From Pseudomonadota bacterium (GTDB lineage Bacteria; Pseudomonadota; Gammaproteobacteria; Burkholderiales; Chitinibacteraceae): a DNA stretch of 64,000 nucleotides. Positions within the stretch are counted from its first letter, which is position 1; every line of letters begins with the position of its first letter. Positions 9,049-17,634 of this stretch are shown here, piece after piece. Both the position numbers and the translations under genes were made by a program. The stretch lies in NCBI GenBank assembly GCA_018261735.1, contig JAGTRM010000001.1:276162-340161 (forward strand), written 5' to 3'. Below the pieces are notes generated by a model. That model made no database searches. It saw nothing but the letters and a program-made list of their open reading frames with translations, and had not been told where the DNA came from.

Positions 9049-10113
9049 TTATTTCTTCTTGGCGGTCTTGACCTGCGTCCAGAGCTTGTTCAGCTCACGC
9101 AGGGGCTTGCCTTCGAGGGCGCTGAGCTGCACCAGTTTCTTCTTGGCCTCGGCATCCGGGAAGACCGCGCTGATCTTCTTGATATCCGGCTGCACGAACT
9201 GGGCCGAGGCCGCGTTCGGATTGCCGGAACCGATCATGTTAGTCAGTTCGGACGAATTCTTGCCGTCGAGCATGAAGTTGATGAACTTGTACGCGAGATC
9301 AGGGCGCGGCGCGGATTTGAGCACCATCACACTGTCGAGCGACAGCGTATTGCCTTCCTTCTGCAACACGTAGCCGATGCCGAACTTGCGCTTGGCAGCC
9401 TTGGCATCCAGGTTGGCCTGGAACATGTCGCTGGAATAGCCGTGCGCCACCCAGATGTTGCCGAGCGTCAGCTCCTTGATGTAGCTCTGGGTATTGAACG
9501 CAGCCCAGAACGGCTTGGCCTTGAGGATGGTTTCCTTGGCCTTGGCCCACTCTTCCGGATTGGTGGAGTTGGCGGAGAAGCCGTTGTACATCAGCGCGGC
9601 GGCGAACAGTTCGCGTGAATCGTCGAGCACGGTGACCTTGCCCTTGATCTTGGCGAGGACGGCCGGGTCGAAGATGATCGCCCACGAAGCCGGGTCGAGG
9701 CCCAGCTCCTTGATCTTGGCGTCGTTGTAGCCGACCAGCGTGGTGGTGAAGGCATACGGCACCGAGAACTTGTTGCCCTCATCGAACGGGCTGTTCATGA
9801 AGCCGGCATCCACGTTCTTCAGATTGGGCAACTTGGCCTTGTCGAGCGGTTGCACCAGGTTCTGTTTCACCAGCGGCGGAATGGCAAAACCGGTGGGCAC
9901 GACCACGTCATAACCCTTGGCCCCGGCGGAAAGCTTGGCCAGCATTTCTTCCATCGCACCGTAGTAATCCTGAACGACCTTGCACTTGCATTCGGCCTCG
10001 AACCGTTTCACGGTTTCCGGCGCCAGGTAGTTGTTCCAGTTGTAGAGATGCAGTACGTCTTCGGCATGGGCAGCGCCCGCCGCCACCAGCAGGGCCAGCA
10101 GCAGTTTTTTCAT
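9049..10113 (-). CDS. potD: Polyamine ABC transporter, periplasmic binding protein (PotD/PotF family)
   Basis: Binds spermidine or putrescine in the periplasm and delivers it to the PotBC-type permease. From the ATG at 10113 it is 354 residues with a clear signal peptide (MKKLLLALLVAAGAAHA, cleavage before EDVLHLYN). LYNWNNYLAPETVKRFE is the typical start of the mature PotD/PotF fold, and YDVVVPTGFAIPPLV the next conserved block. AGGAAGG precedes this ATG at good distance; the GTG nine bases upstream is too close to it. It is the last gene of a four-gene set ordered as potABCD but separated from the permease gene by 181 bases holding an inverted repeat. Substrate (putrescine or spermidine) cannot be fixed by eye. 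Confidence 0.9.
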   Translation of the reverse strand: MKKLLLALLVAAGAAHAEDVLHLYNWNNYLAPETVKRFEAECKCKVVQDYYGAMEEMLAKLSAGAKGYDVVVPTGFAIPPLVKQNLVQPLDKAKLPNLKNVDAGFMNSPFDEGNKFSVPYAFTTTLVGYNDAKIKELGLDPASWAIIFDPAVLAKIKGKVTVLDDSRELFAAALMYNGFSANSTNPEEWAKAKETILKAKPFWAAFNTQSYIKELTLGNIWVAHGYSSDMFQANLDAKAAKRKFGIGYVLQKEGNTLSLDSVMVLKSAPRPDLAYKFINFMLDGKNSSELTNMIGSGNPNAASAQFVQPDIKKISAVFPDAEAKKKLVQLSALEGKPLRELNKLWTQVKTAKKK

Positions 10114-10245
10114 GGTGGTCACCTTCCTCGTAGGGGAGTAAAGAACAACAAGTTAACGATGCGGGGATTCACCCCGGATCTCATTATGCCATGATTTTCA
10201 ATACGGAAAAGCGTAAATCCAGCCCGAGGAATACGCTGTAACACC

Positions 10246-10274
10246 TTGGTGCATAAGGGTTATTTATGCACCAA
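10246..10274. promoter_or_regulatory. Perfect 11-base inverted repeat between potC and potD
   Basis: Arms ttggtgcataa (10246-10256) and ttatgcaccaa (10264-10274) flank a 7-base spacer. There is no T-run, so it is not a standard terminator. It could be an operator for separate control of the binding protein gene or an mRNA stabilising hairpin that uncouples its level from the permease genes. Confidence 0.5.
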
Positions 10275-10294
10275 TCCAGCACCTTCCTTGCAGG

Positions 10295-11071
10295 TCATTC
10301 GGCATGCAGGGCGCCGGGGGCCAGTTTGCCGGCAATGAAAATCAGTGCCAGTGTCAGCAGCATCAGCAGGGAGGAAATCGCGTTGACTTCAGGCGTCACG
10401 GCGATCTTCAGCATAGAGTAGATTTGCAGCGGCAGTGTCGTCGCGCCCGCGCCCGCAGTGAAATAGGTGATCACGAAATCATCGATCGACAGCGTGAACG
10501 CCATCAGCGCCCCGGCCACGATGCCGGGCATGATCAGCGGCAGCGTAATCAGGCGGAACGCGTTGAATGGCGTGGCGCCCAAGTCGCGCGCGGCCTCGAC
10601 CAGCGCTTCGTCCATGCCCTGCAGCCGTGCGCGCACCACGATCGCGACAAAGCCGATGCAAAAGGCGATATGCGCGAGCGTGATCGAGACAAAGCCCATG
10701 GTGAAATTCAGTGTCACGAAAAACACCAGCAGCGACAGCCCCATCAGGATTTCCGGGATCGCAATCGGCGTGAGCACCAGCACCGGCAGCAGGCGCAGCT
10801 TGTACTTGTACATGGCCAGGCCCGCCATGGTGCCCAGAAAGGTCGCGATGCCGCTGGTGATCAGCGCGATGACCAGCGAGTTGCGCGCGGCGGAGAGCAT
10901 CTGCTCATCGGCGAACAGCACGTGGTACCAGTGCAGGGTAAAGCCCACCCACTCGGCATTCAGGCGCGAATCGTTGAACGAATAGATCACCACGATCAGC
11001 AGCGGTAGGTACAAAAACGCGTACACCAGCCCGGCGATGGCCCATAGGACCTTGTTTTGCTTAAAGTGCAT
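10295..11071 (-). CDS. potC: Polyamine ABC transporter permease (PotC/PotI family)
   Basis: Inner membrane permease half of the polyamine importer, 258 residues with six hydrophobic segments. The start MHFKQNKVLWAIAGLVYAFL resembles PotC/PotI N-termini, and the ATP-binding-protein contact loop reads EAARDLGATPFNAFRLITLP near residue 170. The ATG at 11071 has GGGGAGG 8 bases upstream and overlaps the stop of the preceding permease gene by 11 bases, a sign of translational coupling. An upstream in-frame start would add 11 residues but has no ribosome site. Confidence 0.9.
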   Translation of the reverse strand: MHFKQNKVLWAIAGLVYAFLYLPLLIVVIYSFNDSRLNAEWVGFTLHWYHVLFADEQMLSAARNSLVIALITSGIATFLGTMAGLAMYKYKLRLLPVLVLTPIAIPEILMGLSLLVFFVTLNFTMGFVSITLAHIAFCIGFVAIVVRARLQGMDEALVEAARDLGATPFNAFRLITLPLIMPGIVAGALMAFTLSIDDFVITYFTAGAGATTLPLQIYSMLKIAVTPEVNAISSLLMLLTLALIFIAGKLAPGALHAE

Positions 11072-11990
11072 CGCGCTTGCCTCCCCGCCCGAGCCAGCCG
11101 GCAATCGCGGCCAGCAGCAATACTGCCAGCGTCAGCATGATCGACAGCACCGAGCCGAACGGCCAGTCGCGACTATCGAGGAACTGCTGCTTGATCAGGT
11201 TGCCGATCATGAAACCGTCGGTGCCGCCGACGAGATCGGGCACCGCGAACATGCCCAGTGCCGGAATGAACACCAGCGCCGCGCCGGCGAACACGCCCGG
11301 CAACGACAGCGGCCAGGTAATGCGCCAGAAACGCTGCCACGTATTGGCGCCCAGATCCTGCGCCGCATCGAGCAGGTTCATGTCGTGCTTTTCCAGGTTG
11401 GCATAGAGCGGCAGCACCATGAACGGCAGGTGCACATAGACCAGCACCACGATCACGGCAAAGTGCGAAAACAGGATCTGCACCGGGCCAACGCCGAACA
11501 GCGCCAGAACGCCATTGGCCGCCCGAGCGAGATAGCCCTGCGGGCCAAGAATGATCATCCAGGCGTAGACACGAATCAGGAAATTGCTCCAGAACGGCAG
11601 GATCACCAGCAGCACCAAAAGATCGCGGTACTTCTTCGGGCTGCGCGCGATCAGCCAGGCCAGCGGATAGGCCAGCACCAGGCAACTCAGCGTGGTGATG
11701 CCGGCATACCAGAACGATTTGACGAACAGCTCGATGTAAATCGGGTCATCAAAAAAGCGCCCGAAGTTTTCCAGCGTCAGGTAATCGCGCCAGTTTTCGC
11801 TGTTGACCAGCAAGGCGGTCGCGCCTGCGTCGTTCGTGCCGACCAGCGGCAACAGACCGCCGTAATCGCCGGGAAAGCGGAACGCGGCAAATGCCATGAT
11901 CAGCGTCGGGATCGCGAAGAACAGGATCAGGTAAAGCAGCGGCGGGCCGGAGATCAGCCACTTGGAAACACGGTTATTGTTATATGCCAT
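11061..11990 (-). CDS. potB: Polyamine ABC transporter permease (PotB/PotH family)
   Basis: Second permease subunit, 309 residues. The N-terminus MAYNNNRVSKWLISGPPLLY leads into the first membrane helix; six hydrophobic segments follow a long periplasmic insert typical of PotB/PotH. The coupling loop that docks on the ATPase reads DAAQDLGANTWQRFWRITWP. It starts 12 bases after the stop of the ATPase gene and overlaps the next permease gene by 11 bases, so the operon is tightly packed. Confidence 0.9.
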   Translation of the reverse strand: MAYNNNRVSKWLISGPPLLYLILFFAIPTLIMAFAAFRFPGDYGGLLPLVGTNDAGATALLVNSENWRDYLTLENFGRFFDDPIYIELFVKSFWYAGITTLSCLVLAYPLAWLIARSPKKYRDLLVLLVILPFWSNFLIRVYAWMIILGPQGYLARAANGVLALFGVGPVQILFSHFAVIVVLVYVHLPFMVLPLYANLEKHDMNLLDAAQDLGANTWQRFWRITWPLSLPGVFAGAALVFIPALGMFAVPDLVGGTDGFMIGNLIKQQFLDSRDWPFGSVLSIMLTLAVLLLAAIAGWLGRGGKRDAL

Positions 11991-12002
11991 CGCAAATGCC
12001 CG

Positions 12003-13091
12003 TCAGGCCGGGAGGAAGTGGCCGGCATCGAAGCGCCAGGCCAGTTCCACCGCATCGTTGTCATCAAAGAACTTGGCCTTGCCCGGATCGGAATTGGGCA
12101 GCATGGTTTCGACCAGCATGCCGTTATCGAGCTCGATGATGTAGATCGTCACGTCGCCCAGATACAGGCAATCGTGCACGCGGCCCTTGAAGTGCACTTC
12201 ATCGGGATCATCGGATGGCAGGGTCACGCCGAGCTTGATTTTCTCCGGGCGCAGCGACAGCGCACCGGTCTTGCCCACGCTCGCGCCTTCGACCGGCAAG
12301 GCTTCGGCCATGCCGACGCCGGCGATCTCGATCTTCATGCGGTCGCTGCCGATTTCGCGCACCGTGGCATCGAGCAAATTGCACTGGCCGATGAAATCCG
12401 CCACGAAGCGGCTCTTCGGATAGCTGTAGATGGCTTCGGGTACATCGAGCTGTTCGACCTGGCCCTTGTTCATCACCGCGATGCGGTGCGACAGCGCCAG
12501 CGCCTCGCCCTGATCATGCGTCACGTAGACGAAGGTCACGCCGACCTCTTTTTGCAGCGTGATCAATTCGATCTGCATCTGTTCGCGCAGCTTGGCGTCG
12601 AGCGCGGAAAGCGGCTCGTCCAGCAGCAGCACGCGCGGGCGGTTCACCAGCGCACGGGCAATCGCCACGCGCTGGCGCTGGCCGCCGGACATCTCGTGCG
12701 GGAAGCGCTTGGCGAAGGTTTGCAGTCGCACATCCTCCAGCGCCTCTTCCACGCGCGCCTTCAGTTCCGGCTCCGGCACCCCGGCCATCTTGAGCGGGAA
12801 GGCAATGTTCTGCGCCACGGTCATGTGCGGGAAAATCGCGTAATTCTGGAACACGGTATGCACCGGGCGCTTTTCCGGCGGCACATTGGCCATGTTCCGG
12901 CCGTCGAGGATGATCTCGCCCGAATCCGGCGCCTCGAACCCGGCCAGCATGCGCAGCAGCGTGGTCTTGCCACAGCCGGAAGGGCCGAGCAGAGTAAAGA
13001 ATTCGCCGGCCTCGACGGCAAGACTGACGTGGTTGACGGCAGTGAAGTCGCCAAACGTTTTGACCACATCACGAATCTCGAGCAACGCCAT
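12003..13091 (-). CDS. potA: Polyamine ABC transporter ATP-binding protein
   Basis: ATPase that powers polyamine import at the inner membrane. From the ATG at 13091, 362 residues. Walker A is GPSGCGKT near residue 36, the ABC signature MSGGQRQR near residue 135, and Walker [13 protein letters not shown] follows; the C-terminal third is the regulatory OB-type (TOBE) region seen in PotA/PotG. The TGAGGA ribosome site 6 bases upstream supports 13091 rather than the in-frame ATG at 13103. First gene of the operon, with an extended minus-10 element just upstream. Confidence 0.92.
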   Translation of the reverse strand: MALLEIRDVVKTFGDFTAVNHVSLAVEAGEFFTLLGPSGCGKTTLLRMLAGFEAPDSGEIILDGRNMANVPPEKRPVHTVFQNYAIFPHMTVAQNIAFPLKMAGVPEPELKARVEEALEDVRLQTFAKRFPHEMSGGQRQRVAIARALVNRPRVLLLDEPLSALDAKLREQMQIELITLQKEVGVTFVYVTHDQGEALALSHRIAVMNKGQVEQLDVPEAIYSYPKSRFVADFIGQCNLLDATVREIGSDRMKIEIAGVGMAEALPVEGASVGKTGALSLRPEKIKLGVTLPSDDPDEVHFKGRVHDCLYLGDVTIYIIELDNGMLVETMLPNSDPGKAKFFDDNDAVELAWRFDAGHFLPA

Positions 13092-13118
13092 GATCGTCCT
13101 CATTAAAAAACGGCGAGT

Positions 13119-13124
13119 ATTCTA
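13119..13124 (-). promoter_or_regulatory. Extended minus-10 element upstream of the pot operon
   Basis: On the minus strand the sequence reads TGCTAGAAT, an extended minus-10 (TGn) with a TAGAAT hexamer, 28 bases before the potA start. The matching minus-35 is weak (CTGTCC at 17-base spacing), which is common when the minus-10 is extended. Confidence 0.45.
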
Positions 13125-13340
13125 GCAAAATATGGGGGGCAGGACAGCGCGCATTGCCCTGAAAAGGCTGGGATTTGCACGCAGCAAGCCCATGACCGAT
13201 GCCAGCTCCGGCAGGGCGCCGTCCATTTGCCCGGCTCCGGTTTTCATCTCAACAATGGTCAGTGGGTGACTATACTGCAAATCGAGCCGCTGCCTATTGC
13301 ACTGCAGCACCCTTTTCGCGTTCATTCCGGATATTTGATT

Positions 13341-14669
13341 GTGGAAAACCGGCTGCACATTTCCCAGCTCCAGATCGGCATGTTCGTGACCGAGCTCGAT
13401 CGTCCGTGGCTGGATACGCCCTTTCTGCTGCAAGGATTCCTGATCGAAAACGGGGCGCAGCTGGATGAGCTGAGCCAGTACTGCCAGTATGTGACGATTG
13501 ACCTGGCGCGCTCGGTCGGCGGCCCGTTCCATTGGAACAACTTTGCGGTACAGCCTGTGGGTAATCCGGAAGACAAGCTTGATATTTCCCGTCATCCCCC
13601 CGAGGAGCAGGAGCGACTGAGCATCCTGCTTGCCTTGCGGGAAATGTTCAGTTCGGCCCGCATGCGCCGTGATGAGGATGCACCGCCCAGCGCGCCCCGC
13701 ATTGTCATTTACGAGGAGAGTGCGCCGGTCGAGCAGGAAATCAGCGCGGCGCGCAGCGTGCACGATGCCACGCAATCGCTAGTGTCGGAACTGATGACCT
13801 CGGCACGCGAAGACACGCAGCCGCATTCCGAAGAAGTGAACGAAGCCGTATCGACGATGGTCGATTCGATCATCCGCAATCCCAATGCCCTGCTTTGGCT
13901 GTCGCAAATGAAAGATCGCGACAGCTACAGCTACAGCCATGCAATCGATTCCTCGATCTATCTCCTTGCGTTTGGCCGAGAACTGGGTTTTCCCCGTGAA
14001 GACCTGCACAAGCTCGGCTTTGCCGGGCTGATGCTCGATATCGGCAAAATGCGCCTGCCGAACGAATTGCTCACCCACACGGGCCGCTATACGCCGGGCG
14101 AGTTCATGCTGATGAAAACGCACGTCCAGCACAGCCTGGATATCCTCGGCCAGATGGACGATGTGCCGATGGATGTCTTCGATATGGTCGCGCGTCATCA
14201 CGAGCGCTACGACGGCAGCGGTTACCCCTATGGACTGAAAGGGGAATCGCTGGGTATTTTTGGCAGCATGGCCAGCATCGTCGACTGTTTTACCGCCATC
14301 ACCAGCGACCGGGCCTATTCCGCTGCCAAAAGTCCGCATGAAGCGCTGCAGCTGCTGTACAAATGGAGCGACCGGTTTTTCCATCCGGTGCTGGTCGAGC
14401 AGTTCGCCCAGTGCGTGGGCGTGTTTCCGGTCGGCACCCTGGTCGAATTGACCAGCAGCGATATCGCCATCGTGGTCGGGCAGAACTACACCCGGCGCCT
14501 CAAGCCCAAGGTCATGACCCTTCTTGGCCCCGATCACCAAGCGCATGCCAAGCCGCTGATCCTGGACCTGATTACCGATCCGCCCGGACCGGGCGACCAG
14601 CCCATCACCGTGCGGCGCGTATTGCCGCGCGGCAGTTTCGGGATTGATCCGCGCGAGTATTTCCTGTGA
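13341..14669 (+). CDS. DUF3391/HD-GYP domain protein with altered HD motif
   Basis: Likely cyclic di-GMP phosphodiesterase or a receptor derived from one. The N-terminus (ENRLHISQLQIGMFVTELDR) matches the DUF3391 domain that precedes many HD-GYP domains. The HD-GYP domain runs over the last 240 residues, with HHERYDGSGYP intact. However, the HD doublet, normally HDIGK, reads LDIGK (codon CTC at 14034-14036), so a metal-ligand histidine is missing. The start is uncertain: GTG at 13341 fits the DUF3391 boundary (442 residues), while the frame stays open back to 13227. It overlaps the following EAL gene at TGATG, so they form one operon with the dGTPase-like gene. Confidence 0.85.
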   Translation: MENRLHISQLQIGMFVTELDRPWLDTPFLLQGFLIENGAQLDELSQYCQYVTIDLARSVGGPFHWNNFAVQPVGNPEDKLDISRHPPEEQERLSILLALREMFSSARMRRDEDAPPSAPRIVIYEESAPVEQEISAARSVHDATQSLVSELMTSAREDTQPHSEEVNEAVSTMVDSIIRNPNALLWLSQMKDRDSYSYSHAIDSSIYLLAFGRELGFPREDLHKLGFAGLMLDIGKMRLPNELLTHTGRYTPGEFMLMKTHVQHSLDILGQMDDVPMDVFDMVARHHERYDGSGYPYGLKGESLGIFGSMASIVDCFTAITSDRAYSAAKSPHEALQLLYKWSDRFFHPVLVEQFAQCVGVFPVGTLVELTSSDIAIVVGQNYTRRLKPKVMTLLGPDHQAHAKPLILDLITDPPGPGDQPITVRRVLPRGSFGIDPREYFL

Positions 14670-16309
14670 TGAATCCTCGGTCCGGCCCGGCGCCGGCCCA
14701 CCTTCAGGCATTCCGGGACTGGCATCTGCGCCAATCGCTACCGGACAACGCGCTGCGCGCCATGGTCGAAGAAACGCTGGCGAACGCTGGTTGTCGCCTC
14801 CCCCGCGATAGTGCCTGCTACTGCCAGTACCTGGGCCAGCTTGCCGCCGGCCGGCATGATATGACGGTGCTGCAGGACCTGAGCTTTCCGGCCCGGCAGC
14901 AGGCTGGCGCGGTACTGGTGGCCTGGCGCCAATGGCTGGTGAGCAGAACACACACGCCTTCTTGCCTGGAGCCCTTGCTGCTCGATTGCCTGGCCGCCAT
15001 GCAACCGCTGCTGCATCCCCAGGCAAGTGGAGGGCGTCATGATCGCGACCCCGTGACCGGATTGCTCGACCGCGCAGCCCTGCCCGCAGCACTGGCACAG
15101 GCACAAAGCCAGACCGGGGAGAACCGGATCGTGGCCTTGCTGTACACCGAGATCACCCATGGCCAGCATGTTTATTCCGATGCGCTGCTGCAGGTCCTGG
15201 CGCAACGCCTTGCCGCGCTGCTGCGCAATCAAGACACCCTGCTGCTGCTCGACCGGCAGAGCTTCGGGCTGGTGCTGGCGAACCTGAACGGCGAAGGGCA
15301 CGCGCTGCTCGCGGCCAATCGCGTCATGCAATGCTTCAACGATGCCATCCTGATGCAGGATGGCAATGCGGTGCGCCTGCATCCGCGGATCGGGATTGCC
15401 TTGTCACCGCAGCACGGCGAAACCGCCAAACAGCTGCTCGAGGCTAGCACCAACGCCGCCCGGTCCAATCCTGCCGACGGGATTGGCATCTATGACGCGG
15501 AGCAGGATCGGTTGAATTTCTCGCTGCACCGCCTGGAAGCGCCGCTGCGCAACGCGCTGGAACACAACCTGTTCAATCTGGTCTTTCAGCCCCAGGTGTA
15601 CTGCCGCCGCTACGGCCTGTATGGCATGGAATCGCTGCTGCGCTGGCAGGACGAAAAGCTGGGCCAGGTTCGCGTCGACGAGATCATCATGGTGGCCGAG
15701 CACTTGGGCCTGATGGGCTCGCTCACGCACTGGATCCTCAACGCCAGCCTGCGCGAATATGCCAAGCTGCTCAAGGCCGGCATTCCCGGCTCGATCAGCA
15801 TCAACCTGGCCCCGAGCAATCTGCTGGATCGCGAATTGCCCGCCAGGATCCAGGATGCCCTGACGCTGTGGCAGGTGCCGGCGCACCGCGTGATCCTGGA
15901 AATCACCGAATCGGCCCTGATCGGCAACCTCGGCGATGCGCTGCGATCCCTGCGTGCACTCAAAGGCCTGGGGTGCAAGCTTGCGCTGGATGATTTCGGC
16001 ACCGGCTATTCCTCGCTCAGTTACCTGAAACAGCTGCCCATCGACGAACTCAAGATCGACCGCAGCTTTATTGTATCCATGCGCGAATCGCAAAAAGATG
16101 CCGGCATTGTGCGCACCATCATTGAGCTGTCACACTTGCTGGGTCTGACGGTCGTCACCGAAGGGGTGGAAGATGCCGAAACGACCCGCCTGCTGGCCGA
16201 AATGGGCAATGACGTGATCCAGGGCTATTTCTTCAGCAAACCGCTGGCGCCGGACGAGATTCCGCCTTTTTATGCCACCTTGAAACAACGGGAAAGAAAT
16301 ACCACATGA
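14669..16309 (+). CDS. EAL-domain cyclic di-GMP phosphodiesterase with degenerate GGDEF
   Basis: Predicted to hydrolyse cyclic di-GMP to pGpG. 546 residues: an unassigned N-terminal region (1-125), a GGDEF-like domain starting at RDPVTGLLDRAAL in which the GGDEF signature is replaced by DRQSF, and a C-terminal EAL domain. The EAL motif itself reads ESL, keeping the glutamate; ITESAL, LDDFGTGYSSL, ELKIDRSF and VTEGVED are all present, so the catalytic site looks complete. No membrane segment, so it is probably cytoplasmic. The ATG overlaps the upstream stop (TGATG) and its own stop overlaps the next start (ATGATG), indicating an operon of three genes. Confidence 0.9.
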   Translation: MNPRSGPAPAHLQAFRDWHLRQSLPDNALRAMVEETLANAGCRLPRDSACYCQYLGQLAAGRHDMTVLQDLSFPARQQAGAVLVAWRQWLVSRTHTPSCLEPLLLDCLAAMQPLLHPQASGGRHDRDPVTGLLDRAALPAALAQAQSQTGENRIVALLYTEITHGQHVYSDALLQVLAQRLAALLRNQDTLLLLDRQSFGLVLANLNGEGHALLAANRVMQCFNDAILMQDGNAVRLHPRIGIALSPQHGETAKQLLEASTNAARSNPADGIGIYDAEQDRLNFSLHRLEAPLRNALEHNLFNLVFQPQVYCRRYGLYGMESLLRWQDEKLGQVRVDEIIMVAEHLGLMGSLTHWILNASLREYAKLLKAGIPGSISINLAPSNLLDRELPARIQDALTLWQVPAHRVILEITESALIGNLGDALRSLRALKGLGCKLALDDFGTGYSSLSYLKQLPIDELKIDRSFIVSMRESQKDAGIVRTIIELSHLLGLTVVTEGVEDAETTRLLAEMGNDVIQGYFFSKPLAPDEIPPFYATLKQRERNTT

Positions 16310-17625
16310 TGGACTGGAACCAGCTGCTGTCGGCCAACCGTATCGGGGCAGAACCGCATATCCTCACCTCGCCCGAATCCGGGCGCAGCGATTTTCACAA
16401 GGATCACGACCGCATCGTTTTCTCCAGCCCGTTCCGGCGCATGGGGCGCAAGACCCAAGTCCACCCGATGACGGAAAACGACCATGTTCACACCCGGTTG
16501 ACGCATTCGATCGAGGTCAGCTGTGTCGGGCGCAGCCTGGGGCTGCTGGTGGCGCGCCGCCTGGCGGGCGAGCTGCCGGCGGACATCACGCCTTACGATA
16601 TCGGCGCGATCGTGCAGGCGGCCTGCCTCGCGCACGACATCGGCAACCCGCCGTTCGGCCATGCCGGCGAATATGCGATCCGCGACTGGTTCCGTCGCGA
16701 TGAGCACGCCTACTTGTTCCAGAACCTGACGCCGGAAGAGCGGCGCGATCTACAGACCTTCGAAGGCAACGCGCAGGGTTTCCGTGTTGTCACCCAGCTG
16801 GAAAACCACCGCTTCGACGGCGGCATGCGCCTGACCTTCGCCACGCTGGGTGCCACGCTCAAATACCCGTGGACCTGCGAGCATGCCGGCGACAAGGGCA
16901 AGTTCAGTTGTTTCCAGAGCGAAAAGCTCCTGCTGGAACAGACAGTGGCCGAGCTCGGCCTGCCCGAACTCGCCCCGGGCAAATGGGCGCGCCATCCGCT
17001 CTCGTACCTGATGGAAGCCTCGGATGACATCTGCTACGCGGTGCTGGATCTGGAAGACGGCATCGAGATCGGCATGCTGCCCTACGAAACCGTGGAACCG
17101 TTGCTGCTGAAGATTTGCGGCGGCAACGAGCTGCTGCAGATGGAACTGGCCGCCGCCCCGTCGCTGCGGCGCAAGATGGCGCTGCTGCGCGGCAAGGCGA
17201 TCGACCGCTGCGTGCGCGAAGTGGCCGAAGCCTTCGTGAACCAGCACCGGCGCATGCTCGCAGGCAGCTACCAGGGCGATCTGCTCAACGACTGCCCCGG
17301 CTTTATCCGCGAAGGCATTGCACAGGCCAAGCAACTGGCGCGCGATCGCATCTTCAATGCCCGCCACAAGGTCGAAGTCGAGGTTGGCGCCTTCACCTGC
17401 CTGGATATTCTGCTCGATGCCTTCTGCAACGCGGCCTACCAGTTGAAGGTTTCGCCGCAGATGCCGTTCCGCATGCAGCGCATCCTCGACCTGATGGAAT
17501 ATAACGCGCCGCGCAAGGAATGGCCGCTCTACCAGACCTACCGCCGCGTGCTCGATTTCATCGGCGGCATGACCGACAACTACGCGACCTATCTTGCGCA
17601 GCAGGTTGGGGGCATGGGGCGGTAA
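16306..17625 (+). CDS. dgt: Deoxyguanosinetriphosphate triphosphohydrolase-like protein
   Basis: HD-superfamily enzyme that hydrolyses dNTPs to deoxynucleosides and triphosphate, limiting the dNTP pool. 439 residues. Motifs in order: FSSPFRRMGRKTQVHP, HTRLTHSIEVS with the first metal histidine, and LAHDIGNPPFGHAGE holding the HD pair; ASDDICYAVLDLEDGIE carries a later aspartate. The length fits the Dgt-like group rather than E. coli Dgt (505). Start ATG at 16306 overlaps the stop of the EAL gene; a second ATG at 16309 is equally possible. Its link to cyclic di-GMP genes may be simple cotranscription. Confidence 0.9.
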   Translation: MMDWNQLLSANRIGAEPHILTSPESGRSDFHKDHDRIVFSSPFRRMGRKTQVHPMTENDHVHTRLTHSIEVSCVGRSLGLLVARRLAGELPADITPYDIGAIVQAACLAHDIGNPPFGHAGEYAIRDWFRRDEHAYLFQNLTPEERRDLQTFEGNAQGFRVVTQLENHRFDGGMRLTFATLGATLKYPWTCEHAGDKGKFSCFQSEKLLLEQTVAELGLPELAPGKWARHPLSYLMEASDDICYAVLDLEDGIEIGMLPYETVEPLLLKICGGNELLQMELAAAPSLRRKMALLRGKAIDRCVREVAEAFVNQHRRMLAGSYQGDLLNDCPGFIREGIAQAKQLARDRIFNARHKVEVEVGAFTCLDILLDAFCNAAYQLKVSPQMPFRMQRILDLMEYNAPRKEWPLYQTYRRVLDFIGGMTDNYATYLAQQVGGMGR

Positions 17626-17634
17626 ATCTGACGC

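Noticed and set aside
11037..13106. Plus-strand frame of 689 codons across the pot operon
   Set aside because: Antisense to three well-supported transporter genes; low-complexity Gln/Arg/His-rich translation.
13779..15104. Minus-strand frame of 441 codons
   Set aside because: Antisense to the HD-GYP and EAL genes, whose motifs are in the plus frames.
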